Notes under the pieces: generated by a model
Database searches by the model: none
The model's input: the letters and a program-made list of their open reading frames with translations, nothing else
What the model was told of the DNA's origin: nothing
From: Saccharospirillaceae bacterium
GTDB lineage: Bacteria > Pseudomonadota > Gammaproteobacteria > Pseudomonadales > Oceanobacteraceae
Direction: 5' to 3'
Length of the DNA stretch: 51,229 bases
Assembly (NCBI GenBank): GCA_021208685.1
Contig: JAJOJJ010000044.1
Span: 1 to 51,229 of the forward strand
Made by a program: the position numbers and the translations under genes
Shown: positions 1 through 9,329 of the stretch, piece after piece
Position numbering within the stretch: position 1 is the first letter of the stretch
How the letters are laid out: each line of letters opens with the position of its first letter

Positions 1-143
1 TCACCGCCGTTGTCACCGCCACCGTTGCCTCCGCCACCGTTGCCACCGCCGTCAACATCTGTACCGCCTCCTGAGCCACCGCCGCAAGCGGTCAGAAATG
101 CCGACAAAAGTATCGTCAGATAAACGTTTTTGCTGAGTATCAT
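1..143 (-). CDS. Glycine-rich lipoprotein, N-terminal part (cut by window edge)
   Basis: The reading frame starts at ATG 143 on the minus strand and runs off the left edge, so only about 47 residues are seen. The N-terminus is a lipoprotein signal peptide with lipobox LTAC (Cys at residue 20), followed by GGG and a Gly/Asn/Asp linker. It resembles the start of the neighbouring lipoprotein at 528-2384 (hydrophobic stretch, lipobox, then GGGS and GGGN units), and the DNA upstream of the two genes is also related. It is therefore most likely a tandem paralogue, anchored in the envelope by its lipidated cysteine. The function of the missing C-terminal part cannot be judged. Confidence 0.75.
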   Translation of the reverse strand, partial: MILSKNVYLTILLSAFLTACGGGSGGGTDVDGGGNGGGGNGGGDNGG

Positions 144-527
144 TGTTCGTTTCTCCATTCAGAAATATCCGCTCATGATCTTTAATTTCAGTGCGTTCAG
201 CGATAAGTCCGATTAAGGTTTATTTGTCGGCATAGGGTAAACAGAGCCCTAATTCATACCATTCCCAATCAGTGACCCGGCACAATGCACACCTCACCCT
301 GAAACAACGAAAAGGGGTAAAACGACCAGAATACATACCCGGAACAAGCCAACAGAAAAGCCGCAATAAAGCGTCTGCAAAGTGAACGGTGACAATAACT
401 GTTCGGGAAGGAACAAAAGTGGCATTACGAGGAAAATAACAGCAACCAGTTTCTGGCTGAAGCGACATCCCCACACCACGCTCCGTCAGCGGTGTGGAGA
501 AGCCGTAGGATTTTTAGCGCAATCGGC
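144..527. other. Intergenic region between the two lipoprotein paralogues
   Basis: This 384-base gap lies upstream of the left lipoprotein and downstream of the right one. Its left half, about 155-275, matches in blocks the region 2397-2510 upstream of the second lipoprotein, so it probably carries the promoter and any shared operator. At 471-497 an inverted repeat (arms CCACAC/GTGTGG with an inner CGCT/AGCG pairing) lies just beyond the stop of the right-hand gene and could act as a weak terminator, although no clear T-run follows on the minus strand. No convincing gene is seen here; short open frames overlapping it have no recognisable protein character. Confidence 0.5.
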
Positions 528-2384
528 TCAGAACCAGAAGAAATAGCAGCTATCGCTTCTACGGCCGATCTGATCATCAAGCAGTTTCAGCTCGTGTATT
601 AAATAAGCAACACCGTTGGTAACGTTTTCGCTTCCGTATACAAAGGCTTTGTTGAAGCGTGATTCATACGTCAACTCACCATCGTTCCCATAGGTATAAA
701 TACGCTCATCACCATCATCCTGAAATGCATTGAGCTCACTGTCGTATGTTTCACCTGTCACTTCGCTTAGCAGGCCATCCTGACCGTAAATAAAGCGGTT
801 TCTGCCTTTTCCGGCATTATTATTCTGCCAGGTACAGCTGGTTACACGCCCCTGCGCATCATATTCATACTGAATGGTTTTGGTCGACAGAACACTACTG
901 TCAATTGCACCGGAAAACTGATGATAATCCGCGCTGACCAGACGACCATCAACAAAGGTCTCTGTAAATCGGTAGCTATCTCCCATCACCTCATTATTGG
1001 CATTACGATACACGCCTTCCATCGTAGCGACCGGGTTTCCACCGTCGTTGCTGTTTGTGTATGTCTGGGTTGTCGTCGACGACAGAGTTGAACCGGAGTA
1101 TGAGTACGCTTTGAATTCAGCAAGAGCACCCTGTGTGTATTGATAGCTTGCCTGCGGCTGCTCATCTAATAATACATCCGAGCTGTCAAATTCCAGATAA
1201 TCGCGCTGAGTTATAAAACCCGAATCATTGTAACTGAATTCATCCGCTGAATAGTTTGCTGCATTATCAAGCATATCCGTTGACACCGTATTAGTGACGA
1301 GCAATCGATTTTCCAGAGTGGATGATTCCTTACGGGTATGCTGAGTCAAATCGTTATTAATGTCTCGATTTCTCCCGTCAAACGTCAGCTGTGCACCAAA
1401 AGCAGAAAATGTACGTGTATATTCTTTTGAACTATCAACACTGCCGTTATTAGCCTGATCCGTTTCACTTAACTCGCGGGTGATGTTGCCAGCATTATCG
1501 TACGAATAGTGCGTAATGGTGGTACTGGAGCCGATCGTCTTTACAGACGCGAGACGCATCTCGCTGTCAAAGGTAAATTCACCGGTAGTGCCCGGAGTAA
1601 CATTGGGTGTGTTAAAGCCGGAGACTGCTTTTGCGTCAATGCGGATACCTGCTATCTGATACAGAGTAACCAGAGGTTTAGCGATATCCATACTCATCGG
1701 CAGATTGTTAACCTGTGAGAACGCCCGAGTCCGGTAATGGGTTAAGAAATTCCTCAGGTCGCTGTTCAGCGGCAGAGTATTCTCATTAAAATCAGCCAGC
1801 TTCGTAGCCCAGTCACCAGTCAGCAGATCAAGACCATTGGCCGGGTCGGCGTCATGATCCATCGCCAACAACAGCTGCATCAGATTAGAGGTTCGGTGCA
1901 ATACGGGCACACCACCATAACTGTATTCTTTCAATCCCGTTGGCATACTCAGGCGCTCTTCAGCCTGATCATAAGCCAAGCGCAAAGCGACACGCATATC
2001 CTTTGCAGTTGCAGGTAACACAGGAAATAAATCAACGACCGACACTGAATCTTTGGCTGGGACCGTTGCAATGGTCAGATTACCCAGCTTAAAGTGGATT
2101 TGCTCTCCTGAGGTATAGGGAATGGCTGTTCCCGGGCGAACAACGCCCGCCCGGTCACCAATCTGGTAAGCAATGCCCGATATACCATTTACAGAGATCG
2201 CCGGAGAAGATCCACCGCCGTTTCCACCGCCGTTTCCACCGCCGTTTCCACCGCCGTTTCCACCGCCGTTTCCACCGCCGTTTCCACCACCATTGTCTTT
2301 GCCGCCACCGCTTGAGCCACCACCACAAGCCACAAGAAGAACAGTTAATGCCAGCAAAAGATATGGAGTCTTACTGAATTTCAT
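528..2384 (-). CDS. Lipoprotein with glycine-rich linker and YD/RHS-like repeats
   Basis: The 618-residue product begins with a lipoprotein signal peptide and lipobox LVAC, followed by a GGGS segment and a run of GGGN units. The C-terminal half has YD-type motifs of the RHS family, for example YSYDNAGNITRE, YEYDAQGRVTS and a third near the end (YTYGNDGELT). YD repeats usually build beta-rich shells in surface or secreted proteins; here there are only a few, and there is no toxin domain or typical RHS core. The linker probably holds the folded part away from the membrane. A partial paralogue lies just downstream at 1-143. A pair of LuxR-type regulators is transcribed divergently. I infer an outer-membrane surface lipoprotein of unknown function. 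Confidence 0.8.
   Translation of the reverse strand: MKFSKTPYLLLALTVLLVACGGGSSGGGKDNGGGNGGGNGGGNGGGNGGGNGGGNGGGSSPAISVNGISGIAYQIGDRAGVVRPGTAIPYTSGEQIHFKLGNLTIATVPAKDSVSVVDLFPVLPATAKDMRVALRLAYDQAEERLSMPTGLKEYSYGGVPVLHRTSNLMQLLLAMDHDADPANGLDLLTGDWATKLADFNENTLPLNSDLRNFLTHYRTRAFSQVNNLPMSMDIAKPLVTLYQIAGIRIDAKAVSGFNTPNVTPGTTGEFTFDSEMRLASVKTIGSSTTITHYSYDNAGNITRELSETDQANNGSVDSSKEYTRTFSAFGAQLTFDGRNRDINNDLTQHTRKESSTLENRLLVTNTVSTDMLDNAANYSADEFSYNDSGFITQRDYLEFDSSDVLLDEQPQASYQYTQGALAEFKAYSYSGSTLSSTTTQTYTNSNDGGNPVATMEGVYRNANNEVMGDSYRFTETFVDGRLVSADYHQFSGAIDSSVLSTKTIQYEYDAQGRVTSCTWQNNNAGKGRNRFIYGQDGLLSEVTGETYDSELNAFQDDGDERIYTYGNDGELTYESRFNKAFVYGSENVTNGVAYLIHELKLLDDQIGRRSDSCYFFWF
2211..2292 (-). repeat. 12-bp tandem repeat encoding GGGN linker
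   Basis: Five exact copies of a 12-base unit (TTTCCACCGCCG on the plus strand) run from 2221 to 2280, flanked by a partial copy at 2211-2220 and a diverged copy at 2281-2292. Each unit encodes four residues, Gly-Gly-Gly-Asn on the minus strand, so a change in copy number would alter linker length without breaking the frame. Confidence 0.9.
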
Positions 2385-2765
2385 AAATGAGTCTCTCTGT
2401 TCAGAAATATCAGCTCATCATGGTGAATTTCATCAAATCAAGCGATGAGGGTATTTAGGGTTTACTTGTCGGTAATACGTAAAGAAAACCCCAATTCATA
2501 CCAGAAGCCCCAGACTTGTGCTGCCAGCAAAATTGAGCACCGATCAGACAACGACACAGCAACCGGAACTCATCCGGTTTACGCACGCTTACTGATGAAT
2601 TTTTGTTATACCGCCAACAAAAAATCAGCAGAACAGGAATAAGCCGACCCGGATTCAGCTCGCTCGACAGCAACAGAAAACAACCCTAATCTGTACTATT
2701 GAAAGATACACTGCCTGTTATTAGCCTACGGCAGCTGATCAGCACTCACTCTGAGGATACCGGCC
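2385..2765. promoter_or_regulatory. Divergent control region between lipoprotein and LuxR pair
   Basis: This 381-base region separates the minus-strand lipoprotein from the plus-strand LuxR genes. Its left part (about 2397-2510) shares blocks with the region upstream of the paralogue at 1-143: a TTCAGAAATATC-N-GCTCAT block, a GGTTTA-N-TTGTCGG block and a C-AATTCATACCA block, in the same order and similar spacing. Conservation of non-coding blocks beside two paralogues suggests either recent duplication or a shared regulatory site. No confident -35/-10 pair was assigned, and no gene is seen. Confidence 0.45.
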
Positions 2766-3704
2766 TTGAACACATCCGCTGGCAATTTAAGCCAGATAAT
2801 GGACGATTTGGTGAATGCACTGAGATTTGATTATGGACAAAACGTGGATTGGTTCTCATGGCTTCACCAGCTGAATCATGCCTGCAACAGCGACTCTGCG
2901 AAAATAACAATTTCATCATCAGATAACAAATATCATTTCATCACTCATACCGTTGCCGATACAAATCAGATAAATACCGAACACGACGAACTCTATGCCC
3001 GCCAATGGATTGAGGGCAGTGAAAAAATTGAACTGCTTTTGCGCTTTAATAAGAATCAGTGGTCAACCGACACGCTGGTCAACCTTGCCAAAACGGAACC
3101 TATGATCCGCAGCTGCATTTTACTGGCATTGCAACATCAGCAATTGCTTAACAGAAAAACATTCAACATTAATATGGCGTGCCTCTCTGAACTGGGGATT
3201 TTCCATCTTGATCATCAGGGAAAAATGATCAGCTGTAATGCTCAGGGAGAAAGTCTGCTGAAAAAAGGGAGTATTCAGCAAGGTCCGCATGGAAACATCA
3301 TCATCGGTGACCGCAGTATTTCTGATTACCTTTCCGCAGCACTGGATTCTGAAACCATCAGTTTTACAGAGCAGAACAATCAGGCCGATTACGAATATGA
3401 GATCACCTACCTGCCAGCTGAGAAAAGCTGCTGGCCCAACCGTATGGCCACCTTTAATCTGAAAGTACGTCCCCGTTTCCGCAGCATGGATCATAACTGG
3501 ATTATGAACACATTCTCCCTGACGGAAAATCAGGCCAGGGTAGCAGCACTCTCTTGCTGTGGTTACTCCGCCAGTGAAATCGCAAAGGAAACCGGTCTGA
3601 AAACCAACACGGTGTACTCATATTTAAAAGCAATCTACAAAAAAATGGGGATAAACAGCATATCAAAACTGTCCACTACACTATGGCAGAAGTACATTTT
3701 CTGA
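2766..3704 (+). CDS. LuxR-type HTH transcriptional regulator (first of a tandem pair)
   Basis: The 312-residue protein ends in a LuxR-type helix-turn-helix at about residues 245-312 (FSLTENQARVAALSCCGYSA... then SEIAKETGLKTNTVYSYLK), which is the DNA-binding module. The middle, around residues 135-155, has a PAS-like stretch (GIFHLDHQGKMISCNAQGE), but no acyl-homoserine-lactone or response-receiver domain is recognised, so its signal is unknown. The start is TTG at 2766, chosen because GAGG lies nine bases upstream; an ATG at codon 12 is the alternative. The second regulator begins three bases after its stop, so they form an operon. It is divergent from the YD-repeat lipoprotein, a plausible target. 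Confidence 0.8.
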   Translation: MNTSAGNLSQIMDDLVNALRFDYGQNVDWFSWLHQLNHACNSDSAKITISSSDNKYHFITHTVADTNQINTEHDELYARQWIEGSEKIELLLRFNKNQWSTDTLVNLAKTEPMIRSCILLALQHQQLLNRKTFNINMACLSELGIFHLDHQGKMISCNAQGESLLKKGSIQQGPHGNIIIGDRSISDYLSAALDSETISFTEQNNQADYEYEITYLPAEKSCWPNRMATFNLKVRPRFRSMDHNWIMNTFSLTENQARVAALSCCGYSASEIAKETGLKTNTVYSYLKAIYKKMGINSISKLSTTLWQKYIF

Positions 3705-3707
3705 ATT

Positions 3708-4823
3708 ATGAAGAAATCTGAAGATATTAATCTGCTGTCGGAATTTATCCAGAGAATCTATGCTGCGGTTATAACGCCTGACGATATCATTTCTGTTCTG
3801 GATGACATCCGCACACTGATCGATGCCCCCTACTCATCCTTTCAGGCTGAGAACATTGACACACAACACCTGCGCTTTGCTCATCTGCTTGGCTACAACA
3901 ATCAGGCAATAACCAGCTATGCCGATTATTATGTATCCTGCGACCCATGGACAAAACTGGCTTATGCACGCAACCTGCTGGATCAGGGATTTTCCGACAG
4001 CAATAAACTTCTGAAATATAACGATTACAAAAATACTGAGTTTTATTCTGACTGGGGAAGCCAGCACAATGTTGTTCATGCGATCGGAACCGGATTCCGT
4101 ATTGACAGTGGTTACCTGCTGAAAATCACCTTTCAGCGGGGAAAAATGCAGGGCGCATTTTCTGAAGATACTGAACGCTTTCTTAATTTGCTCAGGCCGC
4201 ATTTCGCACAGTTTGTCCGCCTGTCTCCGCTGTTCTCTGAGCAGCAGCGCCAGAACCAGTATCTTACGGACATACTGCAACAGCTGGCACGACCTGTTAT
4301 GGTCCTCGACCGCACCCTGAGACTGATTGATATTAACCGGCAGGGACAGCAATGGCTGGCCGGCCAGAAGCATATCGTTGTAAAGCAGGATCAGCTCAGC
4401 TGCCCGGACACTCGACAGCATTCCGAGTTACTGCGTGCCGTCAACTGGGCATGTTCGGCAAAAGGGAAAGCGGGTAAGACGATTCACAGCCAGATATCTC
4501 TCGGCCAGGGCAGCCATGAGGAGAATATATGGATTATTCCACTGTCATTATTACCGGATCAGGAAAAACCTGAACTGGCGATGCTGGTTGCACGCAAACC
4601 TCTGGCTTCAACCACTCCATTGCAGCTGCGGTTTGGTTTATCTGCCCGACAAGCAGAACTCTGCCTGTTGTTGCTGCAGGGCAATTCACTGGAAGACTGC
4701 GCAAGGGATATGAATATTGCGTTCAGTACAGCCAGAAATACCATGATTGCCTGTTTTCAGAAACTGAAGGTCAGCAGCCAGGTGCAACTGATTCACTGTC
4801 TGCTGACCGATATTCATCTGTAA
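3708..4823 (+). CDS. LuxR-type HTH transcriptional regulator (second of a tandem pair)
   Basis: This 371-residue protein has a C-terminal LuxR-type HTH (about 305-371; FGLSARQAELCLLLLQGNS followed by ARDMNIAFSTARNTMIACFQKLKV). A PAS-like segment sits near residues 195-220 (RPVMVLDRTLRLIDINRQG). The N-terminal ~180 residues look like an alpha/beta sensory region seen in other LuxR solos, but no ligand family is identified. Its architecture parallels that of the upstream gene, so the two may be ancient paralogues. ATG 3708 follows the upstream stop by three bases, which suggests translational coupling. The downstream gene is convergent. Confidence 0.8.
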   Translation: MKKSEDINLLSEFIQRIYAAVITPDDIISVLDDIRTLIDAPYSSFQAENIDTQHLRFAHLLGYNNQAITSYADYYVSCDPWTKLAYARNLLDQGFSDSNKLLKYNDYKNTEFYSDWGSQHNVVHAIGTGFRIDSGYLLKITFQRGKMQGAFSEDTERFLNLLRPHFAQFVRLSPLFSEQQRQNQYLTDILQQLARPVMVLDRTLRLIDINRQGQQWLAGQKHIVVKQDQLSCPDTRQHSELLRAVNWACSAKGKAGKTIHSQISLGQGSHEENIWIIPLSLLPDQEKPELAMLVARKPLASTTPLQLRFGLSARQAELCLLLLQGNSLEDCARDMNIAFSTARNTMIACFQKLKVSSQVQLIHCLLTDIHL

Positions 4824-4843
4824 CAAGGAGACCTCTGAATAAT

Positions 4844-5641
4844 TCAGGGATGTTCTGGTGTGCAGGAGATGGATTCCAGCGGCGCCTGCTGCAACGGCAG
4901 AAATTCTCTGTCCTGGGCAACGCTGTACAACAGGTCGTTATAAAAAACCGGGTGCAGCCACAGCTGTCCGTTCTGCCAGCGCATCGCACCGGGCAGCGTA
5001 AAGGCATCTTTTATGATGTGTTGCTGGCAATCGCTTCCTTCCTGAATCCAAAGCTCCGCCGTGTCCTCCTGAATCCCGACAGAAACCGTCGCACCGGATG
5101 CCGTGTGCAATTGCCAGCCACCCTGAAACTGTTCACGCAACAAAGGCAATGGCAAAGCCCTGTTCCAGGCTTCATCCGCTCCCAGCATCCACAGCCGCTG
5201 CACCACCACGGTCCATTCTGCAGAACGGGCAAAATACCCGCGGGCAGAGCGCAGCAGGCGATTACCTTGCCGCATAATTACCTGATAATGGATGTCACTG
5301 CGGCTGAAAAGGTGTTGAACCGCAATCTGATACTGGCCCTCGGCCAACTGATACTCCAGGTGCAAACGCTGCCTCACAGCGTCTGCAGACATGGTTTCTG
5401 CCATTTCCAGCCAGACCGGCAGGCTTTCCCCCACAGGATGCGTAGAGCGGATAATTTCACCGGACGGTGCGCCCAGCCACAACCCGACATCCGCTTCGCC
5501 CTGCCAGGACAACTCAATGGTCACACTGTTTTCCGCTTCCGCTACCGGCGCGACCGTTGTATTTGACAAAGCTCCGGTGCAGTGAATAAGGAACAGGAGG
5601 CCAGCAAAGATTTTATTGCATTGCAGGTTACATAATCGCAC
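4844..5641 (-). CDS. Exported protein of unknown function
   Basis: The 265-residue protein starts at GTG 5641, preceded by an AAAGGAG ribosome site six bases away, which supports this start. The N-terminus is a signal peptide (hydrophobic FAGLLFLIHCTGA, cleavage likely near residue 26). The rest is rich in W, Q and beta-type segments, with two widely spaced cysteines (SDCQQ and SCTPE) that could form a disulfide. No family is recognised. It is probably periplasmic or outer-membrane associated. It is convergent with the LuxR pair and divergent from trhO. Confidence 0.65.
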   Translation of the reverse strand: MRLCNLQCNKIFAGLLFLIHCTGALSNTTVAPVAEAENSVTIELSWQGEADVGLWLGAPSGEIIRSTHPVGESLPVWLEMAETMSADAVRQRLHLEYQLAEGQYQIAVQHLFSRSDIHYQVIMRQGNRLLRSARGYFARSAEWTVVVQRLWMLGADEAWNRALPLPLLREQFQGGWQLHTASGATVSVGIQEDTAELWIQEGSDCQQHIIKDAFTLPGAMRWQNGQLWLHPVFYNDLLYSVAQDREFLPLQQAPLESISCTPEHP

Positions 5642-5830
5642 GGGTCACTCCTTTGACGGTACGAATAACTCTGCCGAACTTAGCGTGCGGCTTGTGGTGA
5701 CGGCTATTAGCGGCCGTTGATTTCAACCCATTTTCCTAAAACGTCCCTTAATGGCGGACGGTCTGACAGCAACGGTCAATCAGACAGCCAGAGCAAAGTC
5801 CACCACACTGGGCAGACCGCACGATTCCGG

Positions 5831-5836
5831 TATAAT
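5831..5836 (+). promoter_or_regulatory. Likely -10 box of the trhO promoter
   Basis: A perfect TATAAT sits about 100 bases upstream of the trhO start codon. No good -35 hexamer is present at standard spacing, so the assignment rests on the -10 alone. Confidence 0.4.
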
Positions 5837-5933
5837 GCCGCCCGCTTATTTCCGCCGACGGCAATGAGCGTTGATGGACACCCTGAACTTTTACCCCTGC
5901 ACCGGATTTACGTTCCGGCCAGCCGAGGACATT

Positions 5934-6929
5934 ATGACCACTCCTGCTACCAATCCTTACGTCGTTTGTGCGATGTATAAATTCGTCACCCTCGATAACT
6001 TTAAAGACCTGCGCCAGCCACTGCTGGAAGAAATGCTGCGTCTCGATGTAAAAGGCACCCTGTTACTGGCCGCCGAAGGCATTAACGGTACCGTTGCCGG
6101 TTCGCGTGAAGGCATCGACGCCCTGCTCGATTACCTGCGCCGTGATGAACGCCTGAAAGACATCGATCATAAGGAATCCTACGACGATGACATGCCGTTT
6201 TACCGCACCAAGGTAAAACTGAAAAAAGAAATCGTAACCCTGGGTGTGGAAGGCATCGACCCGAAACGCGTGGTGGGTACTTACGTAAAACCCGCCGACT
6301 GGAACGCCCTGATTTCCGATCCGGACGTGGTGCTGGTTGATACCCGCAACGACTACGAAGTGGAAATCGGGACCTTTAAGGGCGCTCTCGATCCGCGTAC
6401 CAAAACCTTCCGTGAATTTCCGCAATACGTGAAAGAGAATCTCGATCCGGCGAAAAACAAAAAGGTTGCGATGTTCTGCACCGGCGGCATCCGCTGTGAA
6501 AAATCCACGGCTTATTTAAAGGAGCAGGGTTTTGACGAGGTGTATCACCTCGAAGGCGGTATCCTGAAATATCTGGAAGAAATTCCGCAGGAAGAATCGC
6601 TGTGGGAAGGCGAATGCTTTGTGTTCGATAACCGCGTTACGGTGAATCATCAGCTGGAAAAGGGGCATTACGACCAGTGCCATGCCTGTCGCCGGCCAAT
6701 TACCGAAGCCGATAAAGAACACGAACATTATGTGCCCGGTGTCAGCTGCCACCACTGCCATGACGAGTTCGATGAAGCCCAGCGCGAGCGTTTCCGTCAG
6801 CGTGAACTGCAGATGCAATTAGCCAGACAGCGTGGTGAAGAGCACCTCGGCAATGATCTGGTCTCCGTTATTGAAAAGCGTCGCCAGGAAAAACTGGCCT
6901 TAAAAGAGCAACAACGTAAGCGCAGCTGA
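5934..6929 (+). CDS. trhO: tRNA uridine(34) hydroxylase, rhodanese family
   Basis: TrhO (YceA) uses oxygen to hydroxylate uridine 34 in certain tRNAs, a step toward 5-carboxymethoxyuridine in the cytoplasm. The protein has the YceA-type N-terminal domain ([24 protein letters not shown]) followed by a rhodanese domain with active-site Cys182 in [12 protein letters not shown], and a Cys-rich C-terminal region ([15 protein letters not shown]). The start ATG 5934 is chosen because GAGG lies five bases upstream and the family begins near here; the frame is open back to 5871 with TTG/ATG options but without a ribosome site. The 331 residues are close to the E. coli protein. Confidence 0.93.
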   Translation: MTTPATNPYVVCAMYKFVTLDNFKDLRQPLLEEMLRLDVKGTLLLAAEGINGTVAGSREGIDALLDYLRRDERLKDIDHKESYDDDMPFYRTKVKLKKEIVTLGVEGIDPKRVVGTYVKPADWNALISDPDVVLVDTRNDYEVEIGTFKGALDPRTKTFREFPQYVKENLDPAKNKKVAMFCTGGIRCEKSTAYLKEQGFDEVYHLEGGILKYLEEIPQEESLWEGECFVFDNRVTVNHQLEKGHYDQCHACRRPITEADKEHEHYVPGVSCHHCHDEFDEAQRERFRQRELQMQLARQRGEEHLGNDLVSVIEKRRQEKLALKEQQRKRS

Positions 6930-6941
6930 ACGATTCACTGA

Positions 6942-6973
6942 CAGGGCAGCAGAATCATTCATCTGCCGCCCTG
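6942..6973. terminator. Bidirectional hairpin between trhO and metE
   Basis: Arms CAGGGC-AG-CAGA and TCTG-CC-GCCCTG form a stem with a short mismatch between two convergent genes. A T-rich stretch (ATGTTTTATC) follows on the plus side. Confidence 0.6.
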
Positions 6974-6990
6974 CATGTTTTATCGGATGG

Positions 6991-9312
6991 TTATACCGGC
7001 GTTTTTTCGGTCCCCTGCTTTTTTTCTGTCTGGTTCGTTATGGGAATTCCGGTGCGCAATTCCCGCGCAACCGCCACCATGGCCTCCAGCGCCGGAATCA
7101 CCTCATCCCAGCGGCGGGTTTTCAGGCCACAGTCCGGGTTTACCCAGAGATTGTCTGGTGCAACCACCGCCAGCGAGTCACGCAGAATAGCCAGCATAGC
7201 GTCAGCCGCCGGAATATTCGGGCTGTGAATATCGTAAACTCCCGGGCCAATGCCATTGTTGTAGGGTGAGCTTTTAAGGGTTGCGAGCAATTTACTGGCC
7301 GAGCGCGCGGTTTCCAGCGTAATCACATCGGCGTCCATGCCCTGAATGGCCGGCAGAATGTCGTCAAAGTCGGCATAACACATATGGGTATGAATCTGGG
7401 TAGCTGCGGCCACACCGGTCACACTGAAACGGAAACTGTTCACCGCCCATTGCAGATACTGTTGATGCGCCGCTTTACGCAACGGCAGCCCCTCACGCAG
7501 CGCCGGTTCATCGACCTGAATAATACGGATACCGGCACGTTCCAGATCCTGCACTTCGTCACGCAGCACCGCCGCCAGCTGATACGCCGTCGCTGACCAG
7601 GGCTGGTCATCGCGCACGAACGCCCACTTTAAAATGGTGACCGGCCCGGTGAGCATGCCTTTCATGCGTTTGCTGGTCTGGCTTTGGGCAAATTCGCTCC
7701 AGCGCACCGTCATCGGTTGCGGACGCTCAATATCGCCATAAATAATCGGCGGTTTAACGCAACGCGAACCATAACTCTGCACCCAGCCATTGGCCGATAC
7801 CGCGATCCCGTCGAGCTGCTCGCCAAAATACTCCACCATGTCATTACGCTCAGCTTCGCCATGGACCAGAACATCCAGACCAATCTGTTCCTGCACCCGG
7901 ATAGCGTGGACGATTTCGGCTTTTAAACCGTCTTCATAGTCTGCCAGTGTCAGCTCACCCTGCTTAAACCGACGGCGTAACTGGCGAATGCCGCTGGTCT
8001 GCGGAAACGAACCAATGGTAGTGGTCGGGAAGCGCGGCAATTGCAGTAATTCCTGCTGTAATGCCGCCCGTTCGTTAAAGGGTAAATCACGCTGCCAGTC
8101 GAACGCTGCCGCATCGGCGGCCCGTTGTTTGACTGCGGCTTTATGCACGGCCGTTGAGCTGCGGCGCGCCTGAATGGCATCGGCCTGAGCCTGCCAGGCA
8201 GCAGAGCTGAGCACATCGCTGTTATTTAATGCATCGCGCAGCAACACGCCTTCTTCCAGTTTTTGCTGAGCAAACGCCAGCCACTGGCCAACGCCATCCG
8301 GCAATTGCTGTTCACCGGCGGCGTCATAGGGCACATGCAGCAATGAACAGGAAGTGCCCAGCCACAGACGGTCGCCTAACTGCTGTTGCGCTTGCAGCAA
8401 AGATTCACGGATGGCCTTTAGATCGGAACGCCAGATATTGCGGCCATCAATAACGCCGACCGACAACACTTTATAAGGCCCGATACGATCAAGCGCCGGC
8501 GTCAACTGTTCCGGTGCACTGACCAGATCCAGATGCACCCCCTGCACCGGCAGATTCAGCGCCAGACTGAGGTTGTCTTCCAGACCATTAAAATAGGTGG
8601 TCAGCAGCAGATTCAGGCCATTATTACGCAGAGTGTGATACGCCGGTTCAAATGCCTGCGCCCAGTCCGACGGTAAATCGAGGGCTAAAATCGGCTCATC
8701 CAGCTGCAGCCAATCGATGCCTTCGGCTTTTAACAGTGCGAATAATTCGGAATACAGCGGCAGCAGTTTGGGCAGCAGATTCAGGCGATTACTGTTATCC
8801 AGACTTTTGCCCAGATACAGATAACTGAGAGGCCCCAGTACCACGGCTTTGACTTTCGGATACACCGCCCGCGCGGCGCGGATTTCTTCCAGCAGTAATT
8901 CCGGCTGCAGGCGGAATTCATCCTCTGCCCGGCACTCAGGCACCAGATAGTGATAGTTGGTATCGAACCACTTGGTCATTTCACTGGCATGGCTGGTACA
9001 GCCACAAGGGGTACGGCCACGGGCCGCCAGAAACAGCTGGTTCAGCGCATCGTCGCCATGGCGCGCGCGCTCGGGCAGGTGGCCAAACAGATAGCTGGTA
9101 TTCAGCACATGGTCGTACAGGGCAAAGTCACCGGCGGTAATAAAATCGGCGCCCGCCTGCCGCTGGCGTTGCCAGTTGGCCAGACGCTGGGTATGGGCAA
9201 CACCCAGCAGTTCCTGCTGTGTGCTGTTACCAGCCCAGAATGATTCCAGCGCCCATTTGAGTTCGCGCTGCTGGCCGACGCGCGGAAAGCCAAGAGTATG
9301 AAATAGTGTCAT
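6991..9312 (-). CDS. metE: Cobalamin-independent methionine synthase
   Basis: MetE transfers the methyl group of 5-methyltetrahydropteroyl-triglutamate to homocysteine, the last step of methionine synthesis, in the cytoplasm. The 773 residues match the family length (about 755) with a short C-terminal extension. The N-terminal half has the typical opening (TLGFPRVGQQRELKWALESFW). The C-terminal half holds the zinc and homocysteine site: His and Cys in IHTHMCYADFDD, the Glu in VITLETARS and the Cys in NPDCGLKTR. The ATG at 9312 fits homologues. A MetR-type box lies 18 bases upstream of the start, but no metR gene is adjacent, unlike the divergent metE-metR arrangement of enterobacteria. Confidence 0.97.
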   Translation of the reverse strand: MTLFHTLGFPRVGQQRELKWALESFWAGNSTQQELLGVAHTQRLANWQRQRQAGADFITAGDFALYDHVLNTSYLFGHLPERARHGDDALNQLFLAARGRTPCGCTSHASEMTKWFDTNYHYLVPECRAEDEFRLQPELLLEEIRAARAVYPKVKAVVLGPLSYLYLGKSLDNSNRLNLLPKLLPLYSELFALLKAEGIDWLQLDEPILALDLPSDWAQAFEPAYHTLRNNGLNLLLTTYFNGLEDNLSLALNLPVQGVHLDLVSAPEQLTPALDRIGPYKVLSVGVIDGRNIWRSDLKAIRESLLQAQQQLGDRLWLGTSCSLLHVPYDAAGEQQLPDGVGQWLAFAQQKLEEGVLLRDALNNSDVLSSAAWQAQADAIQARRSSTAVHKAAVKQRAADAAAFDWQRDLPFNERAALQQELLQLPRFPTTTIGSFPQTSGIRQLRRRFKQGELTLADYEDGLKAEIVHAIRVQEQIGLDVLVHGEAERNDMVEYFGEQLDGIAVSANGWVQSYGSRCVKPPIIYGDIERPQPMTVRWSEFAQSQTSKRMKGMLTGPVTILKWAFVRDDQPWSATAYQLAAVLRDEVQDLERAGIRIIQVDEPALREGLPLRKAAHQQYLQWAVNSFRFSVTGVAAATQIHTHMCYADFDDILPAIQGMDADVITLETARSASKLLATLKSSPYNNGIGPGVYDIHSPNIPAADAMLAILRDSLAVVAPDNLWVNPDCGLKTRRWDEVIPALEAMVAVARELRTGIPITNQTEKKQGTEKTPV

Positions 9313-9329
9313 CGTTGTTTCTCAATGAT

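Noticed and set aside
220-474. Overlapping small open frames upstream of the left lipoprotein
   Set aside because: They lie on the region conserved as non-coding blocks, have no ribosome site or family character, and overlap each other in different frames.
2173-2448. Proline-rich frame on the plus strand
   Set aside because: It is the antisense of the GGGN repeat linker of the lipoprotein; the Pro-rich run is just the reverse of the Gly codons.
4850-5566. 238-codon plus-strand frame opposite the exported protein
   Set aside because: The minus-strand frame has a signal peptide and strong ribosome site; the plus-strand frame has neither and is basic and low in complexity typical of a shadow.
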